A DNA stretch of 64,000 nt from Chloroflexota bacterium (GCA_004295045.1 SHND01000030.1:1-64000), one strand, 5' to 3'; counted from the stretch's first letter, positions 24,917-33,354 are shown. Made by a program: numbers and translations. The notes: a model not told the origin generated them from the letters alone.

Positions 24917-25804
24917 ATGCAAAATAGACAGCAACATGAGCAAGAAGTCCGAGCATTTCTTCAACAACATTTCTCAAACCAATCTTGGGAGTTAACGCTC
25001 CCAAGAGGGAGCGGAAATGAAACCTACTTTGCACGATGTAACGAGAATCACTATTTCGTAAAGTTAGGCGTGCAGGCAACAAGGTATCAAGTGGTGGCTT
25101 CCATCGGCTTAACGCCTCAAGTGCTAGCGGCGGCGTCTTTGAAGGATGGCACATCTATAATTGTCCAACCTCACGTTGCTGGCAAAAGACCTTCACGGCG
25201 AGATTACCATATCCATCTTGAACAATTTGCCTTCGCCATCAACCAGATACATCATAGCGCCAAAGTCAAACAGGTTCTCCCCGAAGTTTCATCTAACCTT
25301 TATAGTGTTGCAGGGCAGGAGTCACTTGCCCATATTCAACAAAAATGGGAACGCCATAAGTCGCAAGTTCCAGAAGTTGCCGATTTCATAGATGAAAGTC
25401 TCGATTATCTCAGACAACAGGTTACGGATTTTCAGGGAACAGGTTTGGTAGCCTCTCATAACGATATTTGCAATGCAAACTGGCTCATCTCGACTGATGG
25501 ACAACTTTATCTGATAGATTTAGAGTCCATGTCGCTGGATGACCCAGCGGCTGATCTTGGCGCGACGCTTTGGTGGTATTATCCGCCCAAGTTGCGAGAA
25601 AAATTTTTGGTGAAAGCAGGCTACAATAACAATATAGAATTTGATAAACGTATGCAAGTACGAATGGCAATGCACTGCCTCAATATTACGCTTCCACGTG
25701 AACAGAGTTTTGATGAGTTCAATCCTGCTTCTTTTGCCGAGTCATTAACTGATTTCAGGGCTGTACTTGCTGGCAAAGAAAATCCCGAAGGGTATGATGA
25801 CTAA
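24917..25804 (+). CDS. APH/choline-kinase-like phosphotransferase
   Basis: 295 residues of the aminoglycoside phosphotransferase fold. The N-lobe LPRGSGNETYFARCNENHYFVKL replaces the P-loop and lysine strand. The Brenner motif ASHNDICNANWLI (H-N-D-x4-N) supplies the catalytic Asp, and LIDLESMSLDDP carries the metal-binding Asp. Substrates in the family include aminoglycosides, choline, thiamine and homoserine; LIDLE and ADLGATLWWYYPP resemble choline/thiamine-kinase-type members. No resistance function can be claimed. Codon use is AT-richer by eye than in the flanking nuo genes. Start ATG 24917 after AAAGGTAG. It ends 30 bp before attC-like site 2. Confidence 0.85.
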   Translation: MQNRQQHEQEVRAFLQQHFSNQSWELTLPRGSGNETYFARCNENHYFVKLGVQATRYQVVASIGLTPQVLAAASLKDGTSIIVQPHVAGKRPSRRDYHIHLEQFAFAINQIHHSAKVKQVLPEVSSNLYSVAGQESLAHIQQKWERHKSQVPEVADFIDESLDYLRQQVTDFQGTGLVASHNDICNANWLISTDGQLYLIDLESMSLDDPAADLGATLWWYYPPKLREKFLVKAGYNNNIEFDKRMQVRMAMHCLNITLPREQSFDEFNPASFAESLTDFRAVLAGKENPEGYDD

Positions 25805-25833
25805 AATCGGTCACGAGTCAGAAGCAAAAAGCG

Positions 25834-25962
25834 GACTAACAAAGCGTGCAGTGGATTGGCGGGATTCTGCGGCTTCGATAAGCATTTTTCTGGCTTTGGG
25901 TTTTTCCTGCTCTTGGGCATTATTCCAGTCCGCCCGCCAACCACTAACGCAAACCCTTGCTC
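25834..25962 (+). repeat. attC-like site 2
   Basis: GACTAAC (25834-25840) opens the site. AGTGGATTGGCGGG on the 5' side pairs with CCCGCCAACCACT (25933-25945) with a single extra unpaired A, the kind of extrahelical base that orients real attC sites. GCGT pairs with ACGC. The 3' outer box (AACCCTTGC region) is degraded. The inner word GGGATTCTGCGGC is shared with sites 0 and 3. Confidence 0.7.
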
Positions 25963-26017
25963 GGTTTATCCCTTGAAAATGATTCTACAAAAGAGTACGA
26001 AACGAACGGAATAGTTC

Positions 26018-26749
26018 ATGAAAGATTTTGACCCCGCTTCAAGTTTTGGTTCCGATGTAGCCGCACACTATGACGATTATGCGCGCGGCGATGAAGAAGC
26101 TGCGGCTTGTTTTCTTGCCGAATTTGCTAAAGATGGCTCAGCGCTCGAATTTGCAATCGGCACAGGGCGTATCGCTCTTCCACTAGCGGCAATGGGCGTT
26201 CAAGTGGATGGCATCGAACTATCTCCTCACATGGTCGAAAAACTTGCTGCCAAAGCAAAAGGCACAACTATCAATGTGATAGTCGGTGATATGTGTCGCG
26301 CGACGACGAATCGTCGTTACGCGCTTGTATATCTTGTCTACAACACGCTCTTTAATCTCTTGACGGCGGATGACCAAATTCGCTGCTTTGAAAACGCCGC
26401 GCGTCACCTTACGCAAGACGGATTTTTCGTCGTTGAAACTGCATTGCCCAATGCTTGGATTTCTCCAGATAAATCAGATTATGTTCATGCCGAGCATGTG
26501 GGTAAAGAGACCGTTGTGCTTGATGTTGCGCGCTATGATCCGGTCACGCAGTTACTGGAAGAAAATCATATTCAATTCACCGCAGAGGGTATCCGAATGT
26601 CGCCAATTGTGTGTCGCTTGATTACTCCGGGAGAAATGGATTTGATGGCGCGCATTGCAGGATTGCGGCTTGTTCAAAGATTCGCGAATTGGCAAAAGAG
26701 TACATTTGATAGTAACAGTACGATGCATGTTTCAATTTACGGTTTCTAA
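26018..26749 (+). CDS. Class I SAM-dependent methyltransferase
   Basis: 243 residues with the Rossmann methyltransferase motifs in order: motif I EFAIGTGRIALPLAA (about 47-61), the acidic end of strand 2 in VDGIELSPHM, motif II VIVGDM, and motif IV-like LVYLVYNTLFNLLT. The unusual motif I Ala in place of Glu/Asp-x-Gly-x-Gly is within the known range. Substrate unknown; small-molecule methylation is most likely. ATG 26018 has a weak upstream AACGGAA. The stop lies inside the TTCTAAC box of site 3, as in many integron cassettes where the gene ends in attC. Confidence 0.85.
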   Translation: MKDFDPASSFGSDVAAHYDDYARGDEEAAACFLAEFAKDGSALEFAIGTGRIALPLAAMGVQVDGIELSPHMVEKLAAKAKGTTINVIVGDMCRATTNRRYALVYLVYNTLFNLLTADDQIRCFENAARHLTQDGFFVVETALPNAWISPDKSDYVHAEHVGKETVVLDVARYDPVTQLLEENHIQFTAEGIRMSPIVCRLITPGEMDLMARIAGLRLVQRFANWQKSTFDSNSTMHVSIYGF

Positions 26750-26860
26750 CAAAACTGCCCAACACAACCAACGACGGACGGCGGGGACTCTGCGGCGGAT
26801 CGCACAATCGTGCATCGTTTGGCGACGCGTTCAAATCCAATCAGAGCAATCAGCATAAGA
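26744..26860 (+). repeat. attC-like site 3
   Basis: TTCTAAC (26744-26750) overlaps the methyltransferase stop. GACGGACGGCGGGGACTCTGCGGCGG follows the same word order as sites 0 and 2. The 3' boundary is unclear: GGCGACGCGTTC (26821-26832) is the best candidate for the return arm, and no clean GTTRRRY box is seen. Confidence 0.5.
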
Positions 26861-26884
26861 AAAAAAGCAAGGAAGCAAGCCAGA

Positions 26885-27454
26885 GTGACTACCTATGTAA
26901 TCCTTTTACGCGGCATCAATGTCGGCGGCAAAAATAGAGTGCCAATGGCGGACTTGAAAAAATGCTTGGAAGAAATTGGTTTCGCCAATGTTTCGACGTA
27001 CATCGCCAGTGGGAATGTAATTTTGAAATCCAACAAACGCGCGCACGAGGTAAAAACTCTGATTGAAGCGGCGCTGCCAGAGAACTTTGACCTTGATGAC
27101 GAGTTCATCAAAGTTCTGGTGTTGACTCACAAGCAACTCCAAGCCGTCATCGCCAACAAGCCCAAGGGCTTTGGTGAGCAACCAGCGAAATATCACAGCG
27201 ATGCAATTTTTCTGATGGGGATTGATTCGGCTCGCGCGATTTCTGTATTCGACCCTCGAGATGGAGTTGACCAAGTTTGGCAAGGGGATGGTGTGATCTA
27301 TTCACAACGGCTCAGCGCTCAACGTACCAAAAGCCGACTTGGTAGAATCGTCGGAACCCCCGCCTACAAATCCATGACCATCCGCAATTGGAATACCACA
27401 ACAAAATTGCTGGACCTATTAAGAAAAATGGACACAGCCAACGAAGCAATATGA
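26885..27454 (+). CDS. DUF1697 family protein
   Basis: 189 residues from GTG 26885, the position that gives the family-typical start TTYVILLRGINVGGKNRVPM. The upstream frame to 26810 lies in the repeat and is not coding-like. Conserved features include MADLKKCLEEIGFANVSTYIASGNVI, FDPRDGVDQVWQGDGVIY and the C-terminal RNWNTTTKLLDLLRKM. Length matches the family. Biochemical function is unknown; it is widespread in bacteria and often found singly in mobile or cassette settings. It lies between attC-like sites 3 and 4. Confidence 0.9.
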   Translation: MTTYVILLRGINVGGKNRVPMADLKKCLEEIGFANVSTYIASGNVILKSNKRAHEVKTLIEAALPENFDLDDEFIKVLVLTHKQLQAVIANKPKGFGEQPAKYHSDAIFLMGIDSARAISVFDPRDGVDQVWQGDGVIYSQRLSAQRTKSRLGRIVGTPAYKSMTIRNWNTTTKLLDLLRKMDTANEAI

Positions 27455-27590
27455 TTGCCGGAAGATAGCGCGCAACATCCCAGACGTGTCAAGGGAAATT
27501 CCCTGGCATTACTTTCGAAAGCATCCTCCTCCACCCTTTTTCTACTCGCTGGCTTTTGACTCCCCTCTCCGACAAGTAACGCAAACCATA
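27455..27590 (+). repeat. attC-like site 4 (3' half preserved)
   Basis: The downstream end CCGACAAGTAACGCAAACC (27569-27587) repeats the 3' arm of site 1 (CGCAAGTAACGCACACC) and of site 2 (CACTAACGCAAACC), directly before the next start codon (27592). The 5' arm near the DUF1697 stop is not recognisable. AGGGAAATTCCCT (27492-27504) is a small internal palindrome. Confidence 0.5.
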
Positions 27591-27591
27591 A

Positions 27592-28557
27592 ATGAAAGCG
27601 ATTGTCTATTCCCGCTACGGAACGGCGGACGTTCTCCAACTCGCAGAGGTTGCAACACCTACTCCGACAGATGACGAGGTCCTCGTCAAAATTCATGCCG
27701 TCTCTATCAACGGTGCGGACAGGGAAGGATTGATTGGGAGACCGTTGTATGTGCGCATCGGCGGATTTTTCAAACCGGGCAATCCGATTCTGGGTTCCGA
27801 CATTGCGGGACGCGTACAAGCGGTGGGCAAGAACGTCACCGAGTTTCAGATGGGCGACGAGGTCTTTGGCGAAATTCCGGGGTATCACGGTGGCTTTGCC
27901 GAATACGCGTGCGCGCCGGAAAAAAATTTGTTAAAGAAACCCGCAAGTTTGACGTTTGAACAAGCGGCGGCGATTCCGCAAGGCGGCGTGATTGCGTGGA
28001 GAGGAATTTGCAAAGAGGGGAATGTTCAAGCAGGGCAGCAAGTGCTCATCAACGGTGCGGGCGGCAGCGCGGGCGTCTTTGCGGTGCAACTCGCCAAGCT
28101 GTCCGGCGCGCACGTGACGGCGGTGGATAACACTTTCAAAATGGATTTTCTGCGCGCGCTGGGCGCGGACGAGGTGATGGATTACACGCGCGTAGATTTT
28201 ACGAAAAATGGGAAACAGTACGATTTGATTCTGGATGTGGTCGCACATCGTTCCGTGGTTGCTTTGGCGCGCGCGCTCAAGCCCGACGGCACATATTTTT
28301 TTACCGGCGGTTCGATCGGCACACTGTTTCAGATTTTGCTTTTTGGTTCATTGATAAAAAAATCTCAAAACAGGAATGTGCACCTCTTGGTTGTTCCGCA
28401 AAATCGCGCGGATTTAGATGCACTTACGCAGCTCATCGAGGCGGGGAAAATAAAACCGGTGATTGATAGACAATTTCCGTTGGAACAAGTTCCTGAAGCG
28501 ATGCGTTATGTTGCGGAAGGGCGCGCCAAAGGCAAAGTCGTTATCACGGTGGCATAA
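27592..28557 (+). CDS. NAD(P)H:quinone oxidoreductase-like MDR enzyme
   Basis: 321 residues of the medium-chain dehydrogenase fold. The GroES-like N half has ILGSDIAGRVQAVGKNV and GDEVFGE. The Rossmann half has INGAGGSAGVFAVQLAKLSGAHV (NADPH loop A-x-x-G-x-x-G) and DEVMDYTRVDF. The zinc-binding Cys/His residues of alcohol dehydrogenases are absent, placing it with zinc-free quinone or enone reductases (QOR type). It starts 4 bp after the attC-like arm of site 4 and is fused in expression to the hydrolase by a 1-bp TAATG overlap. Likely role: reduction of reactive carbonyls or quinones (family inference). Confidence 0.88.
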   Translation: MKAIVYSRYGTADVLQLAEVATPTPTDDEVLVKIHAVSINGADREGLIGRPLYVRIGGFFKPGNPILGSDIAGRVQAVGKNVTEFQMGDEVFGEIPGYHGGFAEYACAPEKNLLKKPASLTFEQAAAIPQGGVIAWRGICKEGNVQAGQQVLINGAGGSAGVFAVQLAKLSGAHVTAVDNTFKMDFLRALGADEVMDYTRVDFTKNGKQYDLILDVVAHRSVVALARALKPDGTYFFTGGSIGTLFQILLFGSLIKKSQNRNVHLLVVPQNRADLDALTQLIEAGKIKPVIDRQFPLEQVPEAMRYVAEGRAKGKVVITVA

Positions 28558-29363
28558 TGGAAACGAATGACGATGAGCTGATCAGGTTTGAAGCGCAAGG
28601 CGCCGCACCGCTCCCCTCCACCAATGCTCAAGACTACGTCGAACATGACGGCGCGCGCATCTGGTACGCCTCGTTTGGGAACGGCGCGCCAGTCATCTTG
28701 TTGCACGGCGGTCTCGGCAATAGCAACAATTGGGGCTACCAAGTGCCCGCGTTGGTTGCGCGGGGCTATCGTGCAATCGTAATTGACAGTCGTGGTCACG
28801 GGCGCAGCACACGCGACGCGCGCCCTTTTTCCTATGAATTAATGGCGTTCGATGTTTTGGCGGTGATGGATGCGTTGCAACTTGAACGGGCAGCTCTGGT
28901 GGGCTGGAGCGACGGCGCGTGTAGTGCATTGGTCCTCGCCGCGAACGCGCCGAAACGCGTGGCAGGAGTATTCTTTTTTGCATGTAATATGGACCCGAGC
29001 GGCGCCAAGGAATTTGTATTTACTCCGATTATCGGACGCTGCTTTCATCGGCACAAGCTGGATTACGCATACCTCTCGGCTACGCCGGATCAATTTGAAG
29101 AGTTCTCTGAGGCAGTGAGTCTCATGCAGCAGACGCAGCCAAACTATTCGGCAAACGATTTGGCGCGAATTAGCGTTCCCGTTGCGATTGTGCAAAGCGA
29201 ACGCGATGAATTCATCAAGCGTGAACACGCCGAATATCTTGCGCGGACGATTCCGAATGCGGAATTTAGCTACCTCGTCGGTGTGAGCCACTTTGCTCCT
29301 CTGCAGCGTCCCCAACAATTCAACCGCGCCATGCTCGCCTTTCTGGAAAAAATCCGCGTGTAA
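28557..29363 (+). CDS. Alpha/beta hydrolase
   Basis: 268 residues. The oxyanion region VILLHGGLGNSNNWGYQ, the nucleophile elbow GWSDGAC (Ser in G-W-S-D-G), the acid in QSERDEFI and the histidine in GVSHFAPLQRP complete a catalytic triad. VIVIDSRGHGRST is the standard strand after beta-5. Likely a small-ester or C-C hydrolase; substrate unknown. Translationally coupled to the quinone oxidoreductase, so the pair may detoxify or process one substrate. It could belong to the last cassette, though no attC-like site was seen after it (29364-29382). Confidence 0.88.
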   Translation: METNDDELIRFEAQGAAPLPSTNAQDYVEHDGARIWYASFGNGAPVILLHGGLGNSNNWGYQVPALVARGYRAIVIDSRGHGRSTRDARPFSYELMAFDVLAVMDALQLERAALVGWSDGACSALVLAANAPKRVAGVFFFACNMDPSGAKEFVFTPIIGRCFHRHKLDYAYLSATPDQFEEFSEAVSLMQQTQPNYSANDLARISVPVAIVQSERDEFIKREHAEYLARTIPNAEFSYLVGVSHFAPLQRPQQFNRAMLAFLEKIRV

Positions 29364-29382
29364 ATTGATTACCTCAACAGAG

Positions 29383-30147
29383 ATGAAAGAGCATAGCGAT
29401 CAGGAAGAGTTGCTGAACTATCTGTTCGATGGACAGCCGCAGCTCCTTGCTCCACCGATGACAGCGTGGTTGTCCTCCTCGCGTCGGTTCACCACATTTG
29501 TCGCCACCTACCGCGACAAGATCCGGAAAAAACTCTACACCGCGCACGACCACGAGAGTTTGCTCGATCTGCAGCTCGAATTGGAAACGGCGTATTTGAT
29601 GCTGCAAGAACGCCCGTTGAGCGTGAGGTATGAGCCGCAGCAGTCGGAGCAAGCGCGCGCGCCCGATTTTGCCGTCACGTACACGACCAGTCTGACTTTT
29701 CTGGTCGAGGTGACGCGGCTGCGCGCCGACCCACAGAGTTCGCTTGTCGAATCGGAAGATTCAAATTCGATCGCATCGCTTGGCGCCCGACGTCTGACGG
29801 ATGCAATTTGCAGCAAGTTGGGTCAATTGCAGCCGCAGCGCAGTAATGTTTTAATCGTTGGCGTTGAAGCGCTCCGTCTGACACAGCATGACTTGCGCGA
29901 TACAATGCTTCGCCTGCAGCAGCGTGCGGAACGGAATGACGAAACACTCTTGCAGCGGCACCGCTTTCGCGATCGCGCCGACTTTTTTCGTCATTATCAA
30001 CGCTTGAGTGAAATTCTGGTGCGCCGCTCACGGCTGCAATCGGATGAGCCAACCGTCGTGTGGGTGAATCCACAGGCAAAACATCCGTTACCGAGCAAAG
30101 TACGGACGGCGCTTTATCACAGCCAAACTATACAAGTACCAAGTTGA
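29383..30147 (+). CDS. Hypothetical protein, weak PD-(D/E)xK-like pattern
   Basis: 254 residues from ATG 29383; longer in-frame starts overlap the hydrolase gene. A helical N-terminal half (TTFVATYRDKIRKKL, LLDLQLELETAYLML) is followed by RAPDFAVTYTTSLTFLVEVTRL. There PDF and the Glu of VEVT sit about as far apart as the acidic residues of restriction-like nucleases, but the usual Lys is Thr. Then comes NVLIVGVEALRLTQ and a basic C terminus. It may be a nuclease-fold protein or an inactive relative; this is a guess from spacing only. It stands alone, with a 408-bp gap after it. Confidence 0.6.
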   Translation: MKEHSDQEELLNYLFDGQPQLLAPPMTAWLSSSRRFTTFVATYRDKIRKKLYTAHDHESLLDLQLELETAYLMLQERPLSVRYEPQQSEQARAPDFAVTYTTSLTFLVEVTRLRADPQSSLVESEDSNSIASLGARRLTDAICSKLGQLQPQRSNVLIVGVEALRLTQHDLRDTMLRLQQRAERNDETLLQRHRFRDRADFFRHYQRLSEILVRRSRLQSDEPTVVWVNPQAKHPLPSKVRTALYHSQTIQVPS

Positions 30148-30287
30148 CTTTCCGGACACAGCGGCGAGTCAATTTTTTTGTATCGGATTTTGTATCGAAA
30201 AACGCTTGCACTGCGAACCTTTTTTGCGCTATAACTGATTGCGTTTGAAATTTTGAATGCTTGATTTGGACAAAAAGAGGGGCTTAA

Positions 30288-30374
30288 ATGTCACAGGTCT
30301 TGGATTCTTCTATCGAACCGCGTCCTCTTGCCTCAAAATTCAAACTCGGATCGCAAAGGAGGGCTATGAGGTAA
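30288..30374 (+). CDS. Possible 28-residue peptide
   Basis: ATG 30288 is preceded by AGAGGGG at good spacing and reads MSQVLDSSIEPRPLASKFKL, then GSQRRAMR and TAA. It lies in the otherwise gene-free stretch 30148-30555. Only the ribosome site and reasonable composition support it; it may be a leader peptide, the stump of a lost gene, or noise. The rest of that stretch is AT-rich, with a terminator at 30483. Confidence 0.25.
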   Translation: MSQVLDSSIEPRPLASKFKLGSQRRAMR

Positions 30375-30482
30375 AGGTGTAGTTTGGTGAAAAGCTTTAA
30401 ACCATTACAAAAAATGTAAAAAGAGAATAGAAAAAAAGAAACCCGCGCAAAGCGGATTCTTTTTCTCGAAATGAACAAAAAG

Positions 30483-30512
30483 TGAACAGCGTTTGGTCTG
30501 TTCATTTTTTTG
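30483..30512 (+). terminator. Intrinsic terminator
   Basis: TGAACAG (30483-30489), 8-base loop, CTGTTCA (30498-30504), then seven T. It ends any transcript from 29383 before the DedA-like gene. Confidence 0.85.
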
Positions 30513-30555
30513 TTTTTGGAGGAGAATCAAAGCATAACAATTTTGGAGAAACCGC

Positions 30556-31299
30556 ATGTCCCAATTCGCCGAAATCGCTAATCAATTTTTAGACCAGTAT
30601 GGTCTGCTGGCAATTTTTATCATCATGCTCCTCAAAGAAATCGGTTTTCCCGTGCCGATTCCGGCTGACCTCATCATGCTCGGCGCGGCGGCGAGCGCGG
30701 CAGCCGGACAATTCGACGCGCAGGGCGGATGGATTGCCGTCTATCTCGTTATTTTGATCCCGATGTTCATTGGTGGCATTGTGCAGTTTTCTCTGGCGCG
30801 CGGTCCGGGGCGCGCCTTTGTGTATCGGGTTGGGAAATATATTGGCTTGACGGAAGCGCGTTTGGAGAAAGCGATGAACGCGGTCCGCAAAGGCGGCACG
30901 ACTGCCGTAACCGTTGGCTTGACGACACCGGGCGTGCGAATTGCTACTGTTCCCGCGTCGGGACTTGCGAATTTATCTTTTGCTGTATTCCTGCCCGGCT
31001 TGATCTTGGGCAGCGCGTTTTTTCTCGGGTGGCATTTCGCGTTGGGGTATCTCGGCGGCTTGGCGTTGACGTTATTGAGTTTGCCTCCGCTCGTCTTGGC
31101 GGCGATTCTCCTTGCCGTTATTGCGTTGGGAATTATTGGGTGGCGCGTTGCGCGACGTCGTTCCAAGGGCAAAGCGGAAGAGATCGGCGCGGGCGAAGCG
31201 TATTTGGAATGGGCGGATGCCTCCTGCCCCGCCTGTATCGCTATTGCGTTGACGCGGCAACGCGGCGAATTAACGGAATCGTCGCAGCAGCCCCTGTAG
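30556..31299 (+). CDS. DedA/VTT-family membrane protein
   Basis: 247 residues with about five membrane segments. LLKEIGFPVPIPADLIMLGAA is the conserved amphipathic entry loop of the family. VYRVGKYIGLTEARLEKAM and VGLTTPGVRIATVPASGLA match the cytoplasmic loop and the arginine-containing motif near helix 4. Family members flip or transport lipids (undecaprenyl phosphate, phosphatidylethanolamine) across the membrane. The C-terminal 50 residues are hydrophilic, with CPAC, which is unusual for DedA. Start ATG 30556 after TTTGGAG. It follows the terminator at 30483. Confidence 0.82.
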   Translation: MSQFAEIANQFLDQYGLLAIFIIMLLKEIGFPVPIPADLIMLGAAASAAAGQFDAQGGWIAVYLVILIPMFIGGIVQFSLARGPGRAFVYRVGKYIGLTEARLEKAMNAVRKGGTTAVTVGLTTPGVRIATVPASGLANLSFAVFLPGLILGSAFFLGWHFALGYLGGLALTLLSLPPLVLAAILLAVIALGIIGWRVARRRSKGKAEEIGAGEAYLEWADASCPACIAIALTRQRGELTESSQQPL

Positions 31300-31382
31300 T
31301 TACAAAAATGAGCAAAGAGTGAGCAGTTCTTGGTCTGGTGATGAATAGTGATTTTGCAATAAACTCTCAATCAAGAGGAAAA

Positions 31383-31478
31383 ATGATATTCGACAATCCG
31401 CTCGGTCTACGAATCGCTTATCTTTTGGATTTGATTTTGACGATGTTCACGCAACGCCAAAATATAAGGCGCAACTAA
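31383..31478 (+). CDS. Possible 31-residue peptide
   Basis: ATG 31383 after AAGAGGAAAA reads MIFDNPLGLRIAYLLDLILT, then MFTQRQNIRRN and TAA. It has a hydrophobic middle and a basic end, like a single-pass micro-membrane protein. Supported only by its ribosome site and membrane-helix character. It lies just upstream of a set of three membrane protein genes. Confidence 0.3.
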   Translation: MIFDNPLGLRIAYLLDLILTMFTQRQNIRRN

Positions 31479-31516
31479 CGCGCTTCCACAGCAGTATGAA
31501 ACTCGAGGAGGAAAAA

Positions 31517-32143
31517 ATGAATGATCACTTTGGACGCTTTGGCAGTCTAGCCGCAACGCTGACAGGGATTTTGTCAATCGTCTATGCCATTTTCTTTTTG
31601 TTTATCTCGCGCGCAAACGAATATGTCGGCATTCTCGGCAGTTGGATTGTTTTGGGCGGAACGGCGTTTTTTGCACTTGCAGCGTATGTGGCATTGTATC
31701 AACACGTCAAGACGCGGGAGCCGGGCTATGCTTTGTTCGCATTATTGTTGAGTGGAATGGCGTCATTCGCCATGTTACAGCACGGCGCGTTTCAGGCGAT
31801 TGATATTTTTCGGCGCGGCGCGTTGGATTCGGCGTTAGGCGCGCCCTCCCAAGTAGACCCCGCAGGTTTGGCGACCTTTGGCGTCGTAGGCATCAGCGCG
31901 TTCTTGTGGGGTTGGCTGATCGTGCGGACGAATATTTTCTCTCGCGCGCTTGGCTATGTGGGAATGCTAAACGCGGCACTGTTGATTACATTGTTCTTTG
32001 CAACCATCGTCGGGTCGCAGCCGCTTGTGCTTTTGTCCGGCGGCTTGACTTCAGTGATCATTGGACCTGTGTGGTGGATTTGGTTGGGACGCGTGTTGGC
32101 AAGTCAACGGGCTGCCATCGTTTCGGAACCTGCGCTTGCTTGA
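31517..32143 (+). CDS. Six-helix membrane protein (DUF4386-like)
   Basis: 208 residues from ATG 31517, chosen because CGAGGAGG (31504-31511) precedes it; ATG 31496 lies upstream of that site. About six membrane helices, with short loops and LGYVGMLNAALLITLFF near the C terminus, a phrase typical of the DUF4386 group of unknown-function membrane proteins. No catalytic residues evident. It is the first of three consecutive membrane protein genes, each with its own strong ribosome site, probably one operon (31517-33354). Confidence 0.75.
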   Translation: MNDHFGRFGSLAATLTGILSIVYAIFFLFISRANEYVGILGSWIVLGGTAFFALAAYVALYQHVKTREPGYALFALLLSGMASFAMLQHGAFQAIDIFRRGALDSALGAPSQVDPAGLATFGVVGISAFLWGWLIVRTNIFSRALGYVGMLNAALLITLFFATIVGSQPLVLLSGGLTSVIIGPVWWIWLGRVLASQRAAIVSEPALA

Positions 32144-32177
32144 TGAATGCGCAACCTGTGAAAGGAGAACTAACACA

Positions 32178-32900
32178 ATGAATGATCGTTCGTTTATGCG
32201 ACTGGGCGGATTCTTGGGATTCGCCATCGCGTTGGATGCGCTGCTTGCGGTCGCCGTCTATTTTACGCTGGTGCCTATAGCGCAGCGATTGATTCCGTAT
32301 GCCGGTGCGGAAGCTTTTCTTGCCTCTCTCGCGCAAAATTCAAGCGCGCTGCAAGCTTATTATTTCTTGTATGCGTTGAATCCCGTGTTGACTCTGCTGC
32401 CCGTCACCGCAGTTTATTTTCGCCTGCGTCATACGAGTGAAGCGTGGTCACTCTTTGCCTTGTTTATAGGAATGATCGGTGGGTTCTTTTGGATGGTGTT
32501 TGGATTTCAACAGCTCGAGCAGTTTCGCTTTCTCTCGACGTTGTACGCGTTGAATCCGCAAATGGCGCTTTTGCAATTTCAAGCTCCGCAGATTTTGAAT
32601 CCTTTTAACGGCGTTGCCGGTGGCTTTGTTTCAATTTGGTTTTTGATCACAGGACTCTTGTTACTCAAAACCAACGCGAACAAATTGCTCGCTATAGTTG
32701 CGTTCATCGCGTTCGCCGACTTGATGGTCGGATTTCTTGCTCCGCTCGCGGGGTTGCCCGAAGTCTCGCGCTACACAGCGGGAATCGCCGGCGCAATTGG
32801 CGGACCCCTCTTTTGGATTTTGATGGGTCTCGATCTACTCAAGCACACAGAGTCATCCGTGCAAAGACAAAGTACTCCAACGCTTGCCGTTGCAAAATAA
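32178..32900 (+). CDS. Membrane protein, paralogue-like neighbour of DUF4386-like gene
   Basis: 240 residues from ATG 32178 with AAAGGAG 10 bp upstream. About six to seven membrane helices; the start MNDRSFMRLGGFLGFAIALD parallels the previous protein (MNDHFGRFGSLAATLTGILS), and the C-terminal GGPLFWILMGLDLL parallels its GPVWWIWLGRVL. The two are probably distant paralogues produced by duplication (inference). Function unknown. Confidence 0.72.
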   Translation: MNDRSFMRLGGFLGFAIALDALLAVAVYFTLVPIAQRLIPYAGAEAFLASLAQNSSALQAYYFLYALNPVLTLLPVTAVYFRLRHTSEAWSLFALFIGMIGGFFWMVFGFQQLEQFRFLSTLYALNPQMALLQFQAPQILNPFNGVAGGFVSIWFLITGLLLLKTNANKLLAIVAFIAFADLMVGFLAPLAGLPEVSRYTAGIAGAIGGPLFWILMGLDLLKHTESSVQRQSTPTLAVAK

Positions 32901-32913
32901 TCAAGGAGAAAAA

Positions 32914-33354
32914 ATGAATAAACCAATCGAATCACCACTCAAGGTTCTGTTTGTGATCCAAGCGCTTTCCTCGTTTCTCACGGGGGCGCTCGGAGTCTTT
33001 CTGCCTGCCACTATTATTGGATTGTCAGGACTTGATCTAGCCGCAACGCCTGCAATTCAACAAGCGGGCGCCCTATCGCTCGGTTATACCCTTGGCGCGA
33101 TGATGGCGCTGCGCGCGCAGAGTTGGGCAGAGGTGCGGATTTTCGCCTATGCTTCGTTCGTCGCGTTTGCGTTGAGTTTGATTGGCGCGGCGTATTATAT
33201 TTTCATCGTGGGTGTAGTAGCGCTTGGCTTGCTCGTGATTCTCGCCGCGAGTCTGATTATGACTCTGGGGCTCGCGTATTACATTTGGAAATATCGCGCC
33301 GTAGAAATGAACGCCGGGACAAAGAATATGAGTAGGACGGGCGCATCGAGCTAA
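32914..33354 (+). CDS. Four-helix membrane protein
   Basis: 146 residues from ATG 32914 with AAGGAG upstream. Four membrane helices (about 10-35, 50-70, 78-100, 105-130); the turn GLDLAATPAIQQAGALSLGY looks like an external loop. No family recognised with confidence; it resembles small membrane proteins found beside DUF4386 genes. It is the last of the three-gene membrane operon. Confidence 0.7.
   Translation: MNKPIESPLKVLFVIQALSSFLTGALGVFLPATIIGLSGLDLAATPAIQQAGALSLGYTLGAMMALRAQSWAEVRIFAYASFVAFALSLIGAAYYIFIVGVVALGLLVILAASLIMTLGLAYYIWKYRAVEMNAGTKNMSRTGASS

Noticed and set aside
23400..29400. Integron integrase gene
   Set aside because: None of the genes here encodes a tyrosine recombinase; the array, if real, is isolated from its integrase.
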